Source: Bacillus sp. CGMCC 1.16541 (lineage in GTDB: Bacteria; Bacillota; Bacilli; Bacillales; Bacillaceae_H). From it: a DNA stretch of 64,000 nt. The DNA is taken from contig NZ_QFRU01000010.1 in the NCBI RefSeq assembly GCF_003184905.1, positions 1 through 64,000 of the forward strand. Direction: 5' to 3'. Position 1 is the stretch's first letter; each line of letters starts with the position of its first letter. Below the pieces are notes generated by a model. The model had not been told where the DNA came from. It saw only the letters and a program-made list of their open reading frames with translations, and did no database searches. Positions 17,818-26,617 of this stretch are shown here, one piece after another. The position numbers were made by a program, and so were the translations under genes.

Positions 17818-18450
17818 ATGGTAAAGCATTGGGATTTATTTTTAGGTCCATATAAGCAAGCGGTAGAAGAATTAAAAGTAAAGTTAAAAGGAATTCGAAC
17901 GCAATATGAAATGAAATCCATGCATTGCCCAATTGAGTTTGTAACAGGACGTGTCAAACCCATTGCTAGCATTCTAGATAAAGCGACGAGAAAAGGGATT
18001 CCACTCGACCGTTTAGAAGAAGAAATGCAAGATATTGCGGGTTTACGTATGATGTGTCAGTTTGTAGATGACATTAAAAGTGTAGTGGAGTTATTAAGGC
18101 AACGAACGGATTTTGAAATTGTCGAGGAACGAAACTATATTACACAAAAGAAAGATAGTGGCTACCGATCTTATCACGTTGTGGTTCGTTATCCAGTTCA
18201 AACCATTAAAGGAGAAAAAAACATTCTTGTCGAAATTCAAATTCGTACATTAGCGATGAATTTCTGGGCGACCATTGAACATTCACTTAATTATAAATAC
18301 AGCGGGAAGTTCCCAGAAGAAATTAGAGAACGATTACAACGTGCAGCGGAAGCCGCTTATTTGTTAGACGAAGAGATGTCAAAGATTCGTGGAGAGATTC
18401 AGGAAGCACAGGCTATTTTTTCACGAAAAAAAGAAAACAAGGATGAATGA
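17818..18450 (+). CDS. sasB: small alarmone (p)ppGpp synthetase YjbM/SasB (RelQ type)
   Basis: 210-residue single-domain synthetase that transfers pyrophosphate from ATP to GTP/GDP to make (p)ppGpp. RelA/SpoT synthetase motifs are clear: GRVKPIASILDKATRKG, QDIAGLRMMC with the ATP-binding Arg, KDSGYRSYHVVV with the catalytic region, and VEIQIRTLAMNFWATIEHSL with the conserved E-x-Q-x-R. No hydrolase or TGS domain is present. ATG 17818 is chosen over 17800 because GGGGGGTG precedes it at good spacing and B. subtilis YjbM starts at the same place. The next gene is NAD kinase, 27 bases downstream. Confidence 0.93.
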   Translation: MVKHWDLFLGPYKQAVEELKVKLKGIRTQYEMKSMHCPIEFVTGRVKPIASILDKATRKGIPLDRLEEEMQDIAGLRMMCQFVDDIKSVVELLRQRTDFEIVEERNYITQKKDSGYRSYHVVVRYPVQTIKGEKNILVEIQIRTLAMNFWATIEHSLNYKYSGKFPEEIRERLQRAAEAAYLLDEEMSKIRGEIQEAQAIFSRKKENKDE

Positions 18451-18477
18451 GAATAAATGGGGGATAGGGTGAAGAAG

Positions 18478-19272
18478 ATGAAATTTGCTATTACGTCAAA
18501 AGGTGATCAAGTATCAAACACATTAATGCAAAAAATGAGAACGTACTTGCTTGACTTTCAGCTTGAATATGACGAGCAACAGCCGGATATTGTCATCTCA
18601 GTAGGAGGAGATGGAACGCTTTTATATGCTTTTCATCGCTACCGGAACCGATTAGATAAAACAGCTTTTGTTGGGGTACATACAGGTCATTTAGGGTTTT
18701 ACGCGGATTGGACACCAGATGAAATTGAAAAGCTTGTCATTGCTATCGCAAAAACCCCTTATCAAACGGTAGAGTATCCACTATTAGAAGTCACCATTCG
18801 TTACATTAACGGCGGAAGAGAAGCTCGCTATCTTGCTTTAAATGAATGTACAGTCAAAAGTGTAGAAGGATCGCTTGTGATGGATGTAGAAATTAAAGGT
18901 CAGTTGTTTGAGACATTTAGAGGCGACGGGTTATGTATTTCAACGCCATCTGGTAGTACGGCTTATAACAAATCGTTAGGTGGCGCTATCTTACATCCTT
19001 CTTTAGATGCGATCCAAATTGCTGAAATGGCTTCAATTAACAATCGTGTTTTCAGAACAATTGGTTCACCGCTTATTTTACCAGCCCATCATACTGCAAT
19101 GTTAAAGCCTGTGAATGATGTAGATTTTCAAATTACAATTGATCATTTAACGTTGTTACATAAAGACGTTAAGTCGATTCAATGTCGGGCAGCAGATGAG
19201 AAGATTCGCTTTGCAAGATTCCGTGCATTTCCTTTCTGGCAACGCGTACGTGATTCATTTGTCTGTGATTAA
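18478..19272 (+). CDS. nadK: NAD kinase
   Basis: 264-residue ATP-dependent NAD kinase that makes NADP. The diagnostic G-G-D-G motif is in [15 protein letters not shown] (about residues 40-55). [17 protein letters not shown] marks the NAD site, and SPLILPAHH follows. ATG 18478 (M-K-F-A) is used because GGGATAGGGTGAAG stands just upstream and Bacillus NadF proteins start M-K-F-A. It sits between the alarmone synthetase and a pseudouridine synthase in a tight operon. Confidence 0.94.
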   Translation: MKFAITSKGDQVSNTLMQKMRTYLLDFQLEYDEQQPDIVISVGGDGTLLYAFHRYRNRLDKTAFVGVHTGHLGFYADWTPDEIEKLVIAIAKTPYQTVEYPLLEVTIRYINGGREARYLALNECTVKSVEGSLVMDVEIKGQLFETFRGDGLCISTPSGSTAYNKSLGGAILHPSLDAIQIAEMASINNRVFRTIGSPLILPAHHTAMLKPVNDVDFQITIDHLTLLHKDVKSIQCRAADEKIRFARFRAFPFWQRVRDSFVCD

Positions 19273-19295
19273 GAACGAAACAGGAAGGATTTATC

Positions 19296-20213
19296 ATGGC
19301 AAGGTTATTTACGTTAACGTGGAAGATTTCTCCTGAACATCATGGAGTTCTCATTCGCGATTTCTTAAAAGAACATCATATTTCAAAATCTGCTTTAGTC
19401 GATATTAAATTTCACGGTGGTTCGATTAAAGTAAATGGTGACGACGTGACGGTGAGGTACTTGTTGCAAAAAGGAGATGAACTTTCTTTAGCCTTTCCAC
19501 CAGAACAGCGGAGTGAAGGGTTAAGGAGTGAAAACATTCCACTCGATGTTGTTTATGAAGATGAGTATCTACTTGTTATCAATAAACAGGCGGGGCTACC
19601 GAGTATTCCTTCTCGTACCCACCCAACAACATCGTTAAGTAACGCACTACTACACTACTATGAGTGCAACGATATTCCATCAACCATTCATCTTGTCAAT
19701 CGTTTAGACAAAGATACATCGGGGCTATTAATTGTCGCCAAAAATCGGTATGTGCATTATTTGTTTTCAAAAGCGCAGCAAACGCATTCCATTGAACGAA
19801 CATATCATGCGTTTGTTGAAGGAAGATTAGCTTCTAGTTCTGGGACCATTTGTGCACCAATTGGGCGGAAATTGGACAGCATTATTGAGAGAGAAGTACG
19901 TGAAGACGGTCAGTATGCCGTGACAAACTATTCGGTTTTAGAGGAATTTGAACATGGAACCTATGTTTCACTAAAGCTTGAAACAGGAAGAACTCATCAA
20001 ATCCGCGTTCATATGGCTCATCTTGGTCATCCATTAGTAGGTGATGATTTGTACGGTGGAAAGTGTGAATATATGCTTCGTCAAGCCTTACATAGTTATC
20101 ATCTGACCTTTTTTCATCCTATTTTACATAAGCAATTATCATTTGTGTCGCCCATTCCTTCTGACATGGAAGAAGCGAAGAAAAAACTTGCTCAAAAACG
20201 TGAGTACACATAA
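19296..20213 (+). CDS. yjbO: RluA/RluD-family pseudouridine synthase (YjbO)
   Basis: 305-residue pseudouridine synthase. An S4-like N-terminal region (about 1-80; ISKSALVDIKFHGGSIKVNG) precedes the catalytic domain. HLVNRLDKDTSGLLIVAKN holds the active-site Asp in R-L-D, and ETGRTHQIRVHMAHLGHPL is the conserved second block. The target RNA position is not predictable from sequence. Last gene of the yjbL-yjbM-nadK-yjbO operon, with 23 bases between it and nadK. Confidence 0.92.
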   Translation: MARLFTLTWKISPEHHGVLIRDFLKEHHISKSALVDIKFHGGSIKVNGDDVTVRYLLQKGDELSLAFPPEQRSEGLRSENIPLDVVYEDEYLLVINKQAGLPSIPSRTHPTTSLSNALLHYYECNDIPSTIHLVNRLDKDTSGLLIVAKNRYVHYLFSKAQQTHSIERTYHAFVEGRLASSSGTICAPIGRKLDSIIEREVREDGQYAVTNYSVLEEFEHGTYVSLKLETGRTHQIRVHMAHLGHPLVGDDLYGGKCEYMLRQALHSYHLTFFHPILHKQLSFVSPIPSDMEEAKKKLAQKREYT

Positions 20214-20260
20214 AGGTCGTCGAGTCTTTTTAACTTGATCTAGCTAGATTCCATGAACGA

Positions 20261-20312
20261 ATAAGCTGAGTCAAACAGGGAGTGATTCCTCCTTGATGGC
20301 TCAGCTTGTTCT
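20261..20312. terminator. bidirectional terminator between yjbO and prpE
   Basis: AAGCTGAGTCA pairs with TGGCTCAGCTT around a 23-base loop in the gap between the convergent yjbO and prpE genes. The T tract is interrupted (TTGTTTAAA). Confidence 0.6.
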
Positions 20313-20315
20313 TGT

Positions 20316-21053
20316 TTAAATCGTTCGGAACTTTTCTTTTACATAAGGCATAGAAGAAGGAACGGATACCGTTTCTAGTTCTGGATAGCGTAATGCAGTT
20401 AGAGCTCCTCCAAATACCGCACCTGTATCGATGTTAAATGTTCTGTTTAAGATACGTGGCTCTTTTACCGGTGTATGACCGTACACATTAATTGATTTTC
20501 CTTTGTAGTGTTTTGACCAGTCACGTCGCACAGGTGAGCCATCTTCGTGCTTTTCACCTGTTATATCGCCGTATAAGACAAATGTTTTTACTTTTTTATC
20601 TGTGCGGCCTATGTAGTCTTCACGAATACCTGCATGAGAAACGACTAACTGATTTTGATCAAGTTGTAAGTAAAGAGGTGCTTGTTCATACAACTCAATG
20701 AACCGGTGACGAATCGTTTGTTGATCATCACTAGATAATGCTTCATATTCAGCTACTGTTGTTTCTAATCCGTGTGTGATTTGAACTTTGTTTCCTAAAA
20801 AGTAGCGATAAAGCTTGTTGCAATGGTTTCCTGGGCAGTAATGAGCTTGCTTTTCCTTCACTACAAGCTTCCATACGATTTGAATCACATCTAAGGACCG
20901 TGGACCTCGATCGGCTAAATCTCCAACAAATACAAGACGACGTTGACTTGAATGTTTTGGTATCCCGCTTTCCCATATGTAACCGAGTTTTTTCGTGAGC
21001 AGCTCAAACTCTTCAAAGCATCCATGAATGTCTCCGATAATGTCAAATTTCAT
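20316..21053 (-). CDS. prpE: PrpE, PPP-family phosphatase / diadenosine tetraphosphatase
   Basis: 245-residue metallophosphatase. The motif order is [13 protein letters not shown] (G-D-x-H-G), [13 protein letters not shown] (G-D-x-x-D-R-G), CPGNHCNKL (G-N-H-C) and VSHAGIRED. In B. subtilis PrpE has phosphatase activity on Ap4A-type dinucleotides and phosphotyrosine and negatively affects spore germination. The long ORF could begin at 21215, but the first 54 codons lack any family similarity; ATG 21053 follows TAGGAGTG at proper spacing and starts exactly at the fold (M-K-F-D-I). It is divergent from mgtE. Confidence 0.92.
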   Translation of the reverse strand: MKFDIIGDIHGCFEEFELLTKKLGYIWESGIPKHSSQRRLVFVGDLADRGPRSLDVIQIVWKLVVKEKQAHYCPGNHCNKLYRYFLGNKVQITHGLETTVAEYEALSSDDQQTIRHRFIELYEQAPLYLQLDQNQLVVSHAGIREDYIGRTDKKVKTFVLYGDITGEKHEDGSPVRRDWSKHYKGKSINVYGHTPVKEPRILNRTFNIDTGAVFGGALTALRYPELETVSVPSSMPYVKEKFRTI

Positions 21054-21220
21054 TTTTTCACTCCTAGTCGTTACTTTTATCTTTAAAATAGCACTATTTT
21101 TGTGCAAACTATTCATACTTACCAAAATCAATTTTAACAAATTCATGTTTATTAGTTGAATTGTAAGCGCATTACGTAATACAGTAAAAGAAGTTTTGTT
21201 TTTGAGAGGAGGCATTCAAC

Positions 21221-22594
21221 TTGAGTGAAACAGCAGAAGTGACAAAAGAAAAGATGATTAAAGAACAGTTGCTACACGCATTAAACGGTCATGACATTGA
21301 TATGTTTCGTGAAGAGTTTTTAGAAATGCATACGTACGACCAAGCTCAATTCTACGAAGAGCTAGATCAAACTCAGCGCTCCCAACTTTATGAGTTTTTG
21401 TCTCCAAAAGAAATGGCCGGTATTTTTGAAAACCTTGAGATACCAGAAGAAGAGTATCAACAGCTATTATCAGAAATGCATCCAACATTTGCAGCAGACA
21501 TGTTATCAGAAATGTATGCCGATGATGCGGTTGATGTGTTAAATGAGCTTGATAAAGAACAAGTCGCAAGCTACTTAACCATTATGGATGATGAATCAGC
21601 GAAAGAGATTAAAGATCTTCTTCATTACGAGGAGTATACAGCTGGTAGTATTATGACGACGGAGTTTGTGGCCATTCATGCTCATCAAACGGTACATTCT
21701 GCGATGCAAATTTTACGAAAAGAAGCTCCACAAGCTGAAACAATTTACTATGTCTTTGTTGTGGATGAAGAGAGGAAGCTTGTAGGTGTTATTTCGTTAC
21801 GTGACTTAATTGTGGCAGATGAGGACACGATGATTCACGAGATAATGAGTGAGCGAGTGGTATCGGTATCCGTTGCTGAAGACCAGGAAGAAGTGGCACG
21901 TACAATGCGTGATTATAACTTTTTAGCGTTACCAGTTGTTGATTTTCAACATCATCTACTAGGGATTATTACAGTCGATGATGTCCTAGATGTTATTGAT
22001 GAAGAAGCATCAGATGACTACTCAAAGTTAGCCGGAATTAGCGACGTTGACAATGTTGACAAAAATCCCCTTTCAGCTGCAAAGAAGCGTTTGCCATGGC
22101 TTGTTATTTTATTATTTCTTGGTATGATGACAGCGAGCTTAATTGGTCAGTTTGAAGATACGTTAAATCAAGTGGCTATTCTAGCGGTATTTATCCCTTT
22201 GATTGCAGGGATGGCAGGAAATACAGGAACGCAAGCATTGGCTGTGGCGGTAAGAGGTCTTGCTACAGGAGAAGTGGCGGAAGAAAGCAAATGGAAACTC
22301 ATCGTCCGAGAAGCAGGAACAGGATTTATTACAGGCGGATCATGTGGTGTCCTTGTGACGCTTGTTGTGTATGTGTGGCAAGGAGACTTTTTTCTTGGTT
22401 TGCTTGTAGGAATCTCCATTTTTATTACACTCATTGTAGCAACGTTAGCAGGGTCATTAGTGCCACTTTTGATGGACCGATTAAACATTGACCCAGCTGT
22501 AGCATCAGGTCCTTTTATTACGACCATTAACGATTTGATTAGTATTTTAATTTATTTTGGTTTAGCAACAATGTTTATGAGTTACTTACAATGA
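21221..22594 (+). CDS. mgtE: MgtE magnesium transporter
   Basis: 457-residue magnesium channel/transporter. The cytosolic N domain (about 1-130, helical repeats with MHPTFAADMLSEMYADDA) is followed by two CBS domains (about 135-255; GVISLRDLIV, GIITVDDVLDVIDEE). A five-helix membrane part (about 285-457) contains FIPLIAGMAGNTGTQALAV, the signature pore segment, and GPFITTINDLISI. The N and CBS domains gate the channel by sensing Mg. TTG start at 21221 with GAGAGGAGG 8 bases upstream. No M-box-like leader fits in the short 167-base divergent gap. Confidence 0.94.
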   Translation: MSETAEVTKEKMIKEQLLHALNGHDIDMFREEFLEMHTYDQAQFYEELDQTQRSQLYEFLSPKEMAGIFENLEIPEEEYQQLLSEMHPTFAADMLSEMYADDAVDVLNELDKEQVASYLTIMDDESAKEIKDLLHYEEYTAGSIMTTEFVAIHAHQTVHSAMQILRKEAPQAETIYYVFVVDEERKLVGVISLRDLIVADEDTMIHEIMSERVVSVSVAEDQEEVARTMRDYNFLALPVVDFQHHLLGIITVDDVLDVIDEEASDDYSKLAGISDVDNVDKNPLSAAKKRLPWLVILLFLGMMTASLIGQFEDTLNQVAILAVFIPLIAGMAGNTGTQALAVAVRGLATGEVAEESKWKLIVREAGTGFITGGSCGVLVTLVVYVWQGDFFLGLLVGISIFITLIVATLAGSLVPLLMDRLNIDPAVASGPFITTINDLISILIYFGLATMFMSYLQ

Positions 22595-22628
22595 AGAATG
22601 GGTGATTTAAGAAAGGAGCCAATTACCA

Positions 22629-24701
22629 ATGTTTGATTTGCCATTAAAAGAACCAGTGATTATTTTTGCCGTAGCAATGATTACCTTTCTTACTTTTCCA
22701 TTCTTAATGCGAAAATTAAGAATACCAGGTATTATAGGTCCAATTATAGCAGGCGTCATAATTGGGCCAGACGGATTAAATCTTTTAGCGCGCGATGAAA
22801 CAATTCAGCTTCTTGGAACAGTAGGCCTTTTATTTATTATCTTTATAGCTGGATTAGAGCTGGATTTAGATGGCTTTAAAAAGTATCGAAAGCGAAGTTT
22901 AGTGTTCGGTTTATTTTCGTTCTATATCCCTTTATTATTTGGTACAGTTTTTGGTTTATTACTAGGTTATGGAATGGCAGCCTCGATTTTATTAGGGTCT
23001 ATACTTGGCTCGCATACATTACTTGGTTATCCTATTGCAAGTAGGTTAGGGATTGGAAAGAATAAAGCAATCACAACAGCTGTAGGTGGAAGCATCTTAA
23101 CCGATACTTTTGCGTTACTAGTTCTTGCTATTGTTGCAGGATCAGTAGAGGGAGAGCTAACTATTCAATTTTTTGTAACATTGCTCTTTTCTCTATGTAT
23201 ATTTGTAGCAGTTGTATTAGTTGGTGTCCCTTTTATTTCGAAGATATTCTTTAAAAATGCAAGTAGTGAAGGTACAACAGAGTTCATTTATGTAATGGTT
23301 GTATTGTTTACAGCAGGATTTTTGGCTATCGTAGCAGGTTTACAACCTATTATTGGAGCATTTTTAGCAGGAATAAGTTTAAACCGTTATATATTTGAGC
23401 AAAGTCCACTTATGAATAGAATTCGTTTCTCTGCTAATGCATTGTTTATTCCATTCTTTTTACTCTCAGTAGGAATGTTAATGGATTTGCAAGTACTCAT
23501 CAGTAGTCCAAAAGCATGGATATTCACAGCTGCCATTCTTGTAGGAGTAATTGGTGGTAAATATTTAGCTGCTCTTTTAACAAGCGTTATTTACAAATAC
23601 AATCGAAACCAACGCCTAGCGATATTCGGTCTTACAATACCTCAAGCTGCAGCTACACTTGCAGCTACACTAGTAGGATTTAAAGTAGGTTTATTAGATC
23701 AAACTGCGGTTAATGGTGTTATCATTATGATTTTAATTACATGTATAATAGGTCCTTATTTAGTAGAAAAGTTTGGTCGCAAGTTAGCCCTTGAAGAAGA
23801 GCAACAGCCTTATAAGCGGGCAGATGCCCCTGAGCGTATTCTAATTCCGTTATCAAACGCAAAAGCAATGGAATCATTAATGGATTTAGCTTTTGTTATT
23901 AAAAGCTCTAGTTCTCAAGGCCATCCACTTTATCCATTAGCAGTAGTAGAGAGAGAGGTAGAAGCAGCAGAGAAGGAAGTAGCTAAAGCGGAAAAAATGC
24001 TGGGACAGGCTGTTATGTATGCATCAGGTGCAGATATTCCGATTAAGTTATTAACACGTGTTGATCATAATGTAGCTTCTGGCATTGTCAGAGCAGCTAC
24101 AGAAGAACGAATTACAACAGTTATAGCGGAATGGGATGGAGAGAGAACGACACCAAGACGTATTTTTGGTAGTACTATTGATCAAATGCTCGAACAAACA
24201 TATCAGACAGTTTTAATTTCAAAACTTAATCATCCACTGAATACGACAAAGCGAGTGGTTCTTGTCTTACCAAAAGGAATAGATCATAAACAAGGATATG
24301 AAGAAGCACTTATTAGAATCAAAACATTAACAAGTAAACTTGGGGCGACATTATGGTGCTTAATTTTAAAAGATGATACAAAGAAGTATGCAGCATTCAT
24401 TGAGGAACTAAAGCCTAATCCTCCTACTACTTTTGAGTTTGTCGAAGGATGGAGCGTCTTGTTTGATAATTATTTAACAAATCTAGATGATGACGATTTA
24501 ATTATTGTTATTAGTTCACGACAAGGAACGACTGCTTGGCATCCGAAGTTAGAAGAACTACCTTATAAATTATCAAAAGTTAACCCTGAAAGCTTCATTG
24601 TTTATTATCCTACTGAAGAAGAGGAAATCGACTTAAGGGGTACACGTGGCACAGAATTGCCGAGAGAGTTTTTGAGGAAAAAGGATTATGATGATGAATA
24701 A
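22629..24701 (+). CDS. yjbQ: CPA2-family cation/proton antiporter (YjbQ type)
   Basis: 690-residue protein. About 12 membrane helices (residues 5-390) of the Na/H exchanger fold include RIPGIIGPIIAGVIIGP and GLLFIIFIAGLELDLDGF, the CPA2 signatures. A cytosolic C-terminal half (about 395-690) starts ERILIPLSNAKAMESLM and resembles two universal-stress-protein-like domains. B. subtilis YjbQ is a shorter putative antiporter, so the extended cytosolic part is notable. AAGGAGCC ribosome site. It starts 34 bases after mgtE, so co-transcription with the Mg transporter is likely. Confidence 0.85.
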   Translation: MFDLPLKEPVIIFAVAMITFLTFPFLMRKLRIPGIIGPIIAGVIIGPDGLNLLARDETIQLLGTVGLLFIIFIAGLELDLDGFKKYRKRSLVFGLFSFYIPLLFGTVFGLLLGYGMAASILLGSILGSHTLLGYPIASRLGIGKNKAITTAVGGSILTDTFALLVLAIVAGSVEGELTIQFFVTLLFSLCIFVAVVLVGVPFISKIFFKNASSEGTTEFIYVMVVLFTAGFLAIVAGLQPIIGAFLAGISLNRYIFEQSPLMNRIRFSANALFIPFFLLSVGMLMDLQVLISSPKAWIFTAAILVGVIGGKYLAALLTSVIYKYNRNQRLAIFGLTIPQAAATLAATLVGFKVGLLDQTAVNGVIIMILITCIIGPYLVEKFGRKLALEEEQQPYKRADAPERILIPLSNAKAMESLMDLAFVIKSSSSQGHPLYPLAVVEREVEAAEKEVAKAEKMLGQAVMYASGADIPIKLLTRVDHNVASGIVRAATEERITTVIAEWDGERTTPRRIFGSTIDQMLEQTYQTVLISKLNHPLNTTKRVVLVLPKGIDHKQGYEEALIRIKTLTSKLGATLWCLILKDDTKKYAAFIEELKPNPPTTFEFVEGWSVLFDNYLTNLDDDDLIIVISSRQGTTAWHPKLEELPYKLSKVNPESFIVYYPTEEEEIDLRGTRGTELPREFLRKKDYDDE

Positions 24702-24766
24702 GTAAAGAAGGCTTATAAACGATATCCCTTTCTATGTAGTATTGTATTAATACGACTGTGATGTGG

Positions 24767-24819
24767 AGAGGTGAGTCGAATAGGGATAGAGATGCTCCCT
24801 ATCTGACTCACCTCTTTTT
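24767..24819 (+). terminator. terminator downstream of yjbQ
   Basis: AGAGGTGAGTC pairs with GACTCACCTCT, followed by TTTTT. The loop holds a second small stem (AGGGATAGAGATGCTCCCT). Confidence 0.85.
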
Positions 24820-24830
24820 ACAATTAACGA

Positions 24831-24858
24831 TTGTGCATTTGTCAGAATATGATATACT
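24831..24858 (+). promoter_or_regulatory. SigA promoter of fabI
   Basis: TTGTGC (24831-24836), 16 bases, TATACT (24853-24858). The predicted start point falls inside the FapR-like operator that follows. Confidence 0.5.
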
Positions 24859-24861
24859 GAT

Positions 24862-24880
24862 ATTAATACTAGGTACTAAT
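24862..24880 (+). promoter_or_regulatory. FapR-type operator of fabI
   Basis: ATTAATAC-TAG-GTACTAAT is an inverted repeat with one mismatch and matches the Bacillus FapR box (arms ATTAGTAC/GTACTAAT). FapR represses fatty-acid synthesis genes until malonyl-CoA releases it; B. subtilis fabI is a known member. The site overlaps the predicted transcription start, as expected for repression. Confidence 0.7.
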
Positions 24881-24925
24881 AACTTGTGATAGGTAATCGA
24901 TTTTACATAAATGGAGGGTTTATCA

Positions 24926-25705
24926 ATGAGAGGTTTGTCGTTAGAAAATCGTACGTTTGTCGTAATGGGCGTAGCTAATAAAAGAAGTATCGCGTGGGGA
25001 ATTGCACGTTCTCTTCACGAAGCGGGTGCACGCTTAGTCTTCACATACGCAGGTGAGCGTTTAGAGAAAAATGTACGTGAGCTTGCTGACACGTTAGATC
25101 GCAATGACTCTATCATTTTACCATGTGATGTAACAAACGATGAAGAAATTCAAACTTGCTTTAACGAAATTAAAGAACAAGTTGGTGCTATTCATGGACT
25201 TGCACATTGTATTGCATTTGCAAAAGGCGAAGATTTAGAAGGAGAGTATGTTGATACGTCTCGTGAAGGCTTCTTATTAGCTCACAACATTAGCTCGTAT
25301 TCGTTAACAGCTGTGTCAAAAGCTGCAAAAGAATTAATGACAGAGGGCGGTAGCATTGTAACACTAACATATCTTGGCGGTGAGCGTGTTGTCGAAAATT
25401 ACAATGTAATGGGTGTAGCAAAAGCATCGCTTGAGGCAAGTGTGAAATATTTAGCCTCAGATCTTGGTAAGCATAATATTCGTGTAAATGCCATTTCAGC
25501 TGGGCCGATTCGTACTTTATCAGCAAAAGGAATTAGTGGCTTCAATGCTATTTTAAAAGATATTGAAGAGCGCGCGCCACTTCGTCGCACAACGACACCA
25601 GAAGAAGTTGGTGACACAGCTGTTTTCTTATTTAGTGATTTAGCACGCGGAATTACTGGTGAAAACATTCACGTTGATTCTGGCTTCCATATTATTGGGC
25701 GTTAA
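24926..25705 (+). CDS. fabI: enoyl-[acyl-carrier-protein] reductase (NADH), FabI
   Basis: 259-residue short-chain-dehydrogenase-type enzyme that reduces trans-2-enoyl-ACP in the last step of each fatty-acid elongation cycle. The cofactor motif is VVMGVANKRSIAWGIARSL. The FabI catalytic pair is seen in TYLGGERVVENYNVMGVAKA (Tyr-x6-Lys). The C-terminal ITGENIHVDSGFHIIG is typical. ATG 24926 (M-R-G-L-S-L) has GGAGGG 7 bases upstream; the in-frame start at 24911 would put that site inside the gene. Regulated by the FapR-like operator upstream; own terminators downstream. Confidence 0.95.
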   Translation: MRGLSLENRTFVVMGVANKRSIAWGIARSLHEAGARLVFTYAGERLEKNVRELADTLDRNDSIILPCDVTNDEEIQTCFNEIKEQVGAIHGLAHCIAFAKGEDLEGEYVDTSREGFLLAHNISSYSLTAVSKAAKELMTEGGSIVTLTYLGGERVVENYNVMGVAKASLEASVKYLASDLGKHNIRVNAISAGPIRTLSAKGISGFNAILKDIEERAPLRRTTTPEEVGDTAVFLFSDLARGITGENIHVDSGFHIIGR

Positions 25706-25717
25706 TATGAATATAAA

Positions 25718-25756
25718 GAGTGGGACCTAACGAAAAAGTTGTTCGGTCCCGTTTTG
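25718..25756 (+). terminator. terminator of fabI
   Basis: GGGACC...GGTCCC stem with GTTTTG tail, resembling the GGGAC-type hairpins at other sites in the window. Confidence 0.65.
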
Positions 25757-25811
25757 TATGTTTAGGAGAAAAGTGGAAAGATAGAGGCTTGTGAAGCCAT
25801 GCCTCTATATG

Positions 25812-25853
25812 AAAAGCTCTTGCTTTTTAGAGGAAGCGAGGGCTTTTTCTGTG
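25812..25853 (+). terminator. second hairpin after fabI
   Basis: AAAGCTCTTGC-type left arm pairs with GCGAGGGCTTTTT, followed by CTG. It may be a backup terminator before cotO. Confidence 0.5.
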
Positions 25854-25891
25854 CTTCCATGAAAAAATGAACAAGTTTTCTATGATGGAGG

Positions 25892-25899
25892 CATACATT
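25892..25899 (+). promoter_or_regulatory. possible SigE-type -10 element of cotO
   Basis: CATACATT fits the SigE -10 consensus (CATACANT) and lies about 45 bases before the cotO start. No convincing -35 is visible, so the assignment is weak. B. subtilis cotO is a sporulation gene expressed in the mother cell. Confidence 0.3.
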
Positions 25900-25944
25900 T
25901 AGATAAAGCGTGCTAACTAGCATAGTAATTGGAGGTATGCTTCC

Positions 25945-26409
25945 ATGACAAACTCAAAGTCAAGATCAGAAGAAAATGAGCCGTTGATGTATATTGTTCA
26001 ACCAACAATTCACCAAAGTAAACGCTCCATGCAATATTATTTTCATTCACAAACCGATCAACCTAAGCAAGTCGTATCGGCAAAAAGTGAAAAAAAGAAG
26101 CCTATCAAAAAAGAGGAGCCTTCTTTTTCGTTAATTCAAACCGTTGATGAAAGTGTGAAGAAAGAAGAAGCGCGTAAGCCAAATAAGATGTTTCAAGATA
26201 TGACAATTGAAGAGAAGGCAGTGTTTTTAGCAGGGTTCCCTAAGCACATGTCGCAGCCGATTTGTGAAGTGACGACAAAGGTAGATAAATATGTAGGGAC
26301 CATTCTTGAGGTGAAAGGTGATGTGATTGTTTTTACTGCACCGCCTAAAAAAGAGGAGCTAAAAATTAAATTAGATAACATCAGGAAAATTTCAATCATT
26401 AAGATTTAG
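25945..26409 (+). CDS. cotO: spore coat morphogenetic protein CotO
   Basis: 154-residue CotO-family protein. In B. subtilis CotO is needed for encasement and late assembly of the outer coat. The N-terminus has PLMYIVQPTI, the middle is Lys/Glu-rich and probably disordered (KSEKKKPIKKEEPSFS), and the C-terminus (about 90-154) is the conserved part, with MTIEEKAVFLAGFPKHMSQP and DNIRKISIIKI. The gene follows fabI as in B. subtilis, but the cotVWXYZ genes that come next there are absent here. TTGGAGGTATGCTTCC gives the ribosome site. Confidence 0.85.
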   Translation: MTNSKSRSEENEPLMYIVQPTIHQSKRSMQYYFHSQTDQPKQVVSAKSEKKKPIKKEEPSFSLIQTVDESVKKEEARKPNKMFQDMTIEEKAVFLAGFPKHMSQPICEVTTKVDKYVGTILEVKGDVIVFTAPPKKEELKIKLDNIRKISIIKI

Positions 26410-26426
26410 CATGTATACATCAATCT

Positions 26427-26470
26427 AAAGAATGGGACATAACGGAAGCACTGTTATGTCCCATTCTTTA
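26427..26470. terminator. terminator of cotO with GGGACATAAC stem
   Basis: AAAGAATGGGACATAAC and GTTATGTCCCATTCTTT form a perfect 17-base stem. The stem core recurs in the terminal inverted repeats of the composite units near 41-43 kb. Confidence 0.8.
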
Positions 26471-26617
26471 GAATTTTAAGGTAGAAATTAATAGCTGTTC
26501 TCTCTGAAGAGCATGAATTTCGATATAAAGATAAAGGTTCAAGGCTAACAACACGTATTGCCTGGTTGTTCGTTTTTTCTTAGGGATGTACATTTAAAGG
26601 TAAAGGGTGATGAAAGC

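Noticed and set aside
20894-21215. Longer prpE starting at 21215
   Set aside because: The 54 extra codons show no phosphatase similarity, whereas ATG 21053 has a good ribosome site right before the family's first strand.
21054-21220. Possible M-box magnesium riboswitch before mgtE
   Set aside because: The gap is only 167 bases, shared with the divergent prpE promoter, and shows none of the paired elements of an M-box.
22629-24701. Horizontal transfer of yjbQ on account of its more AT-rich codons
   Set aside because: Position next to mgtE, before fabI, agrees with the conserved order, and the difference in codon use is small by eye; not enough to claim transfer.
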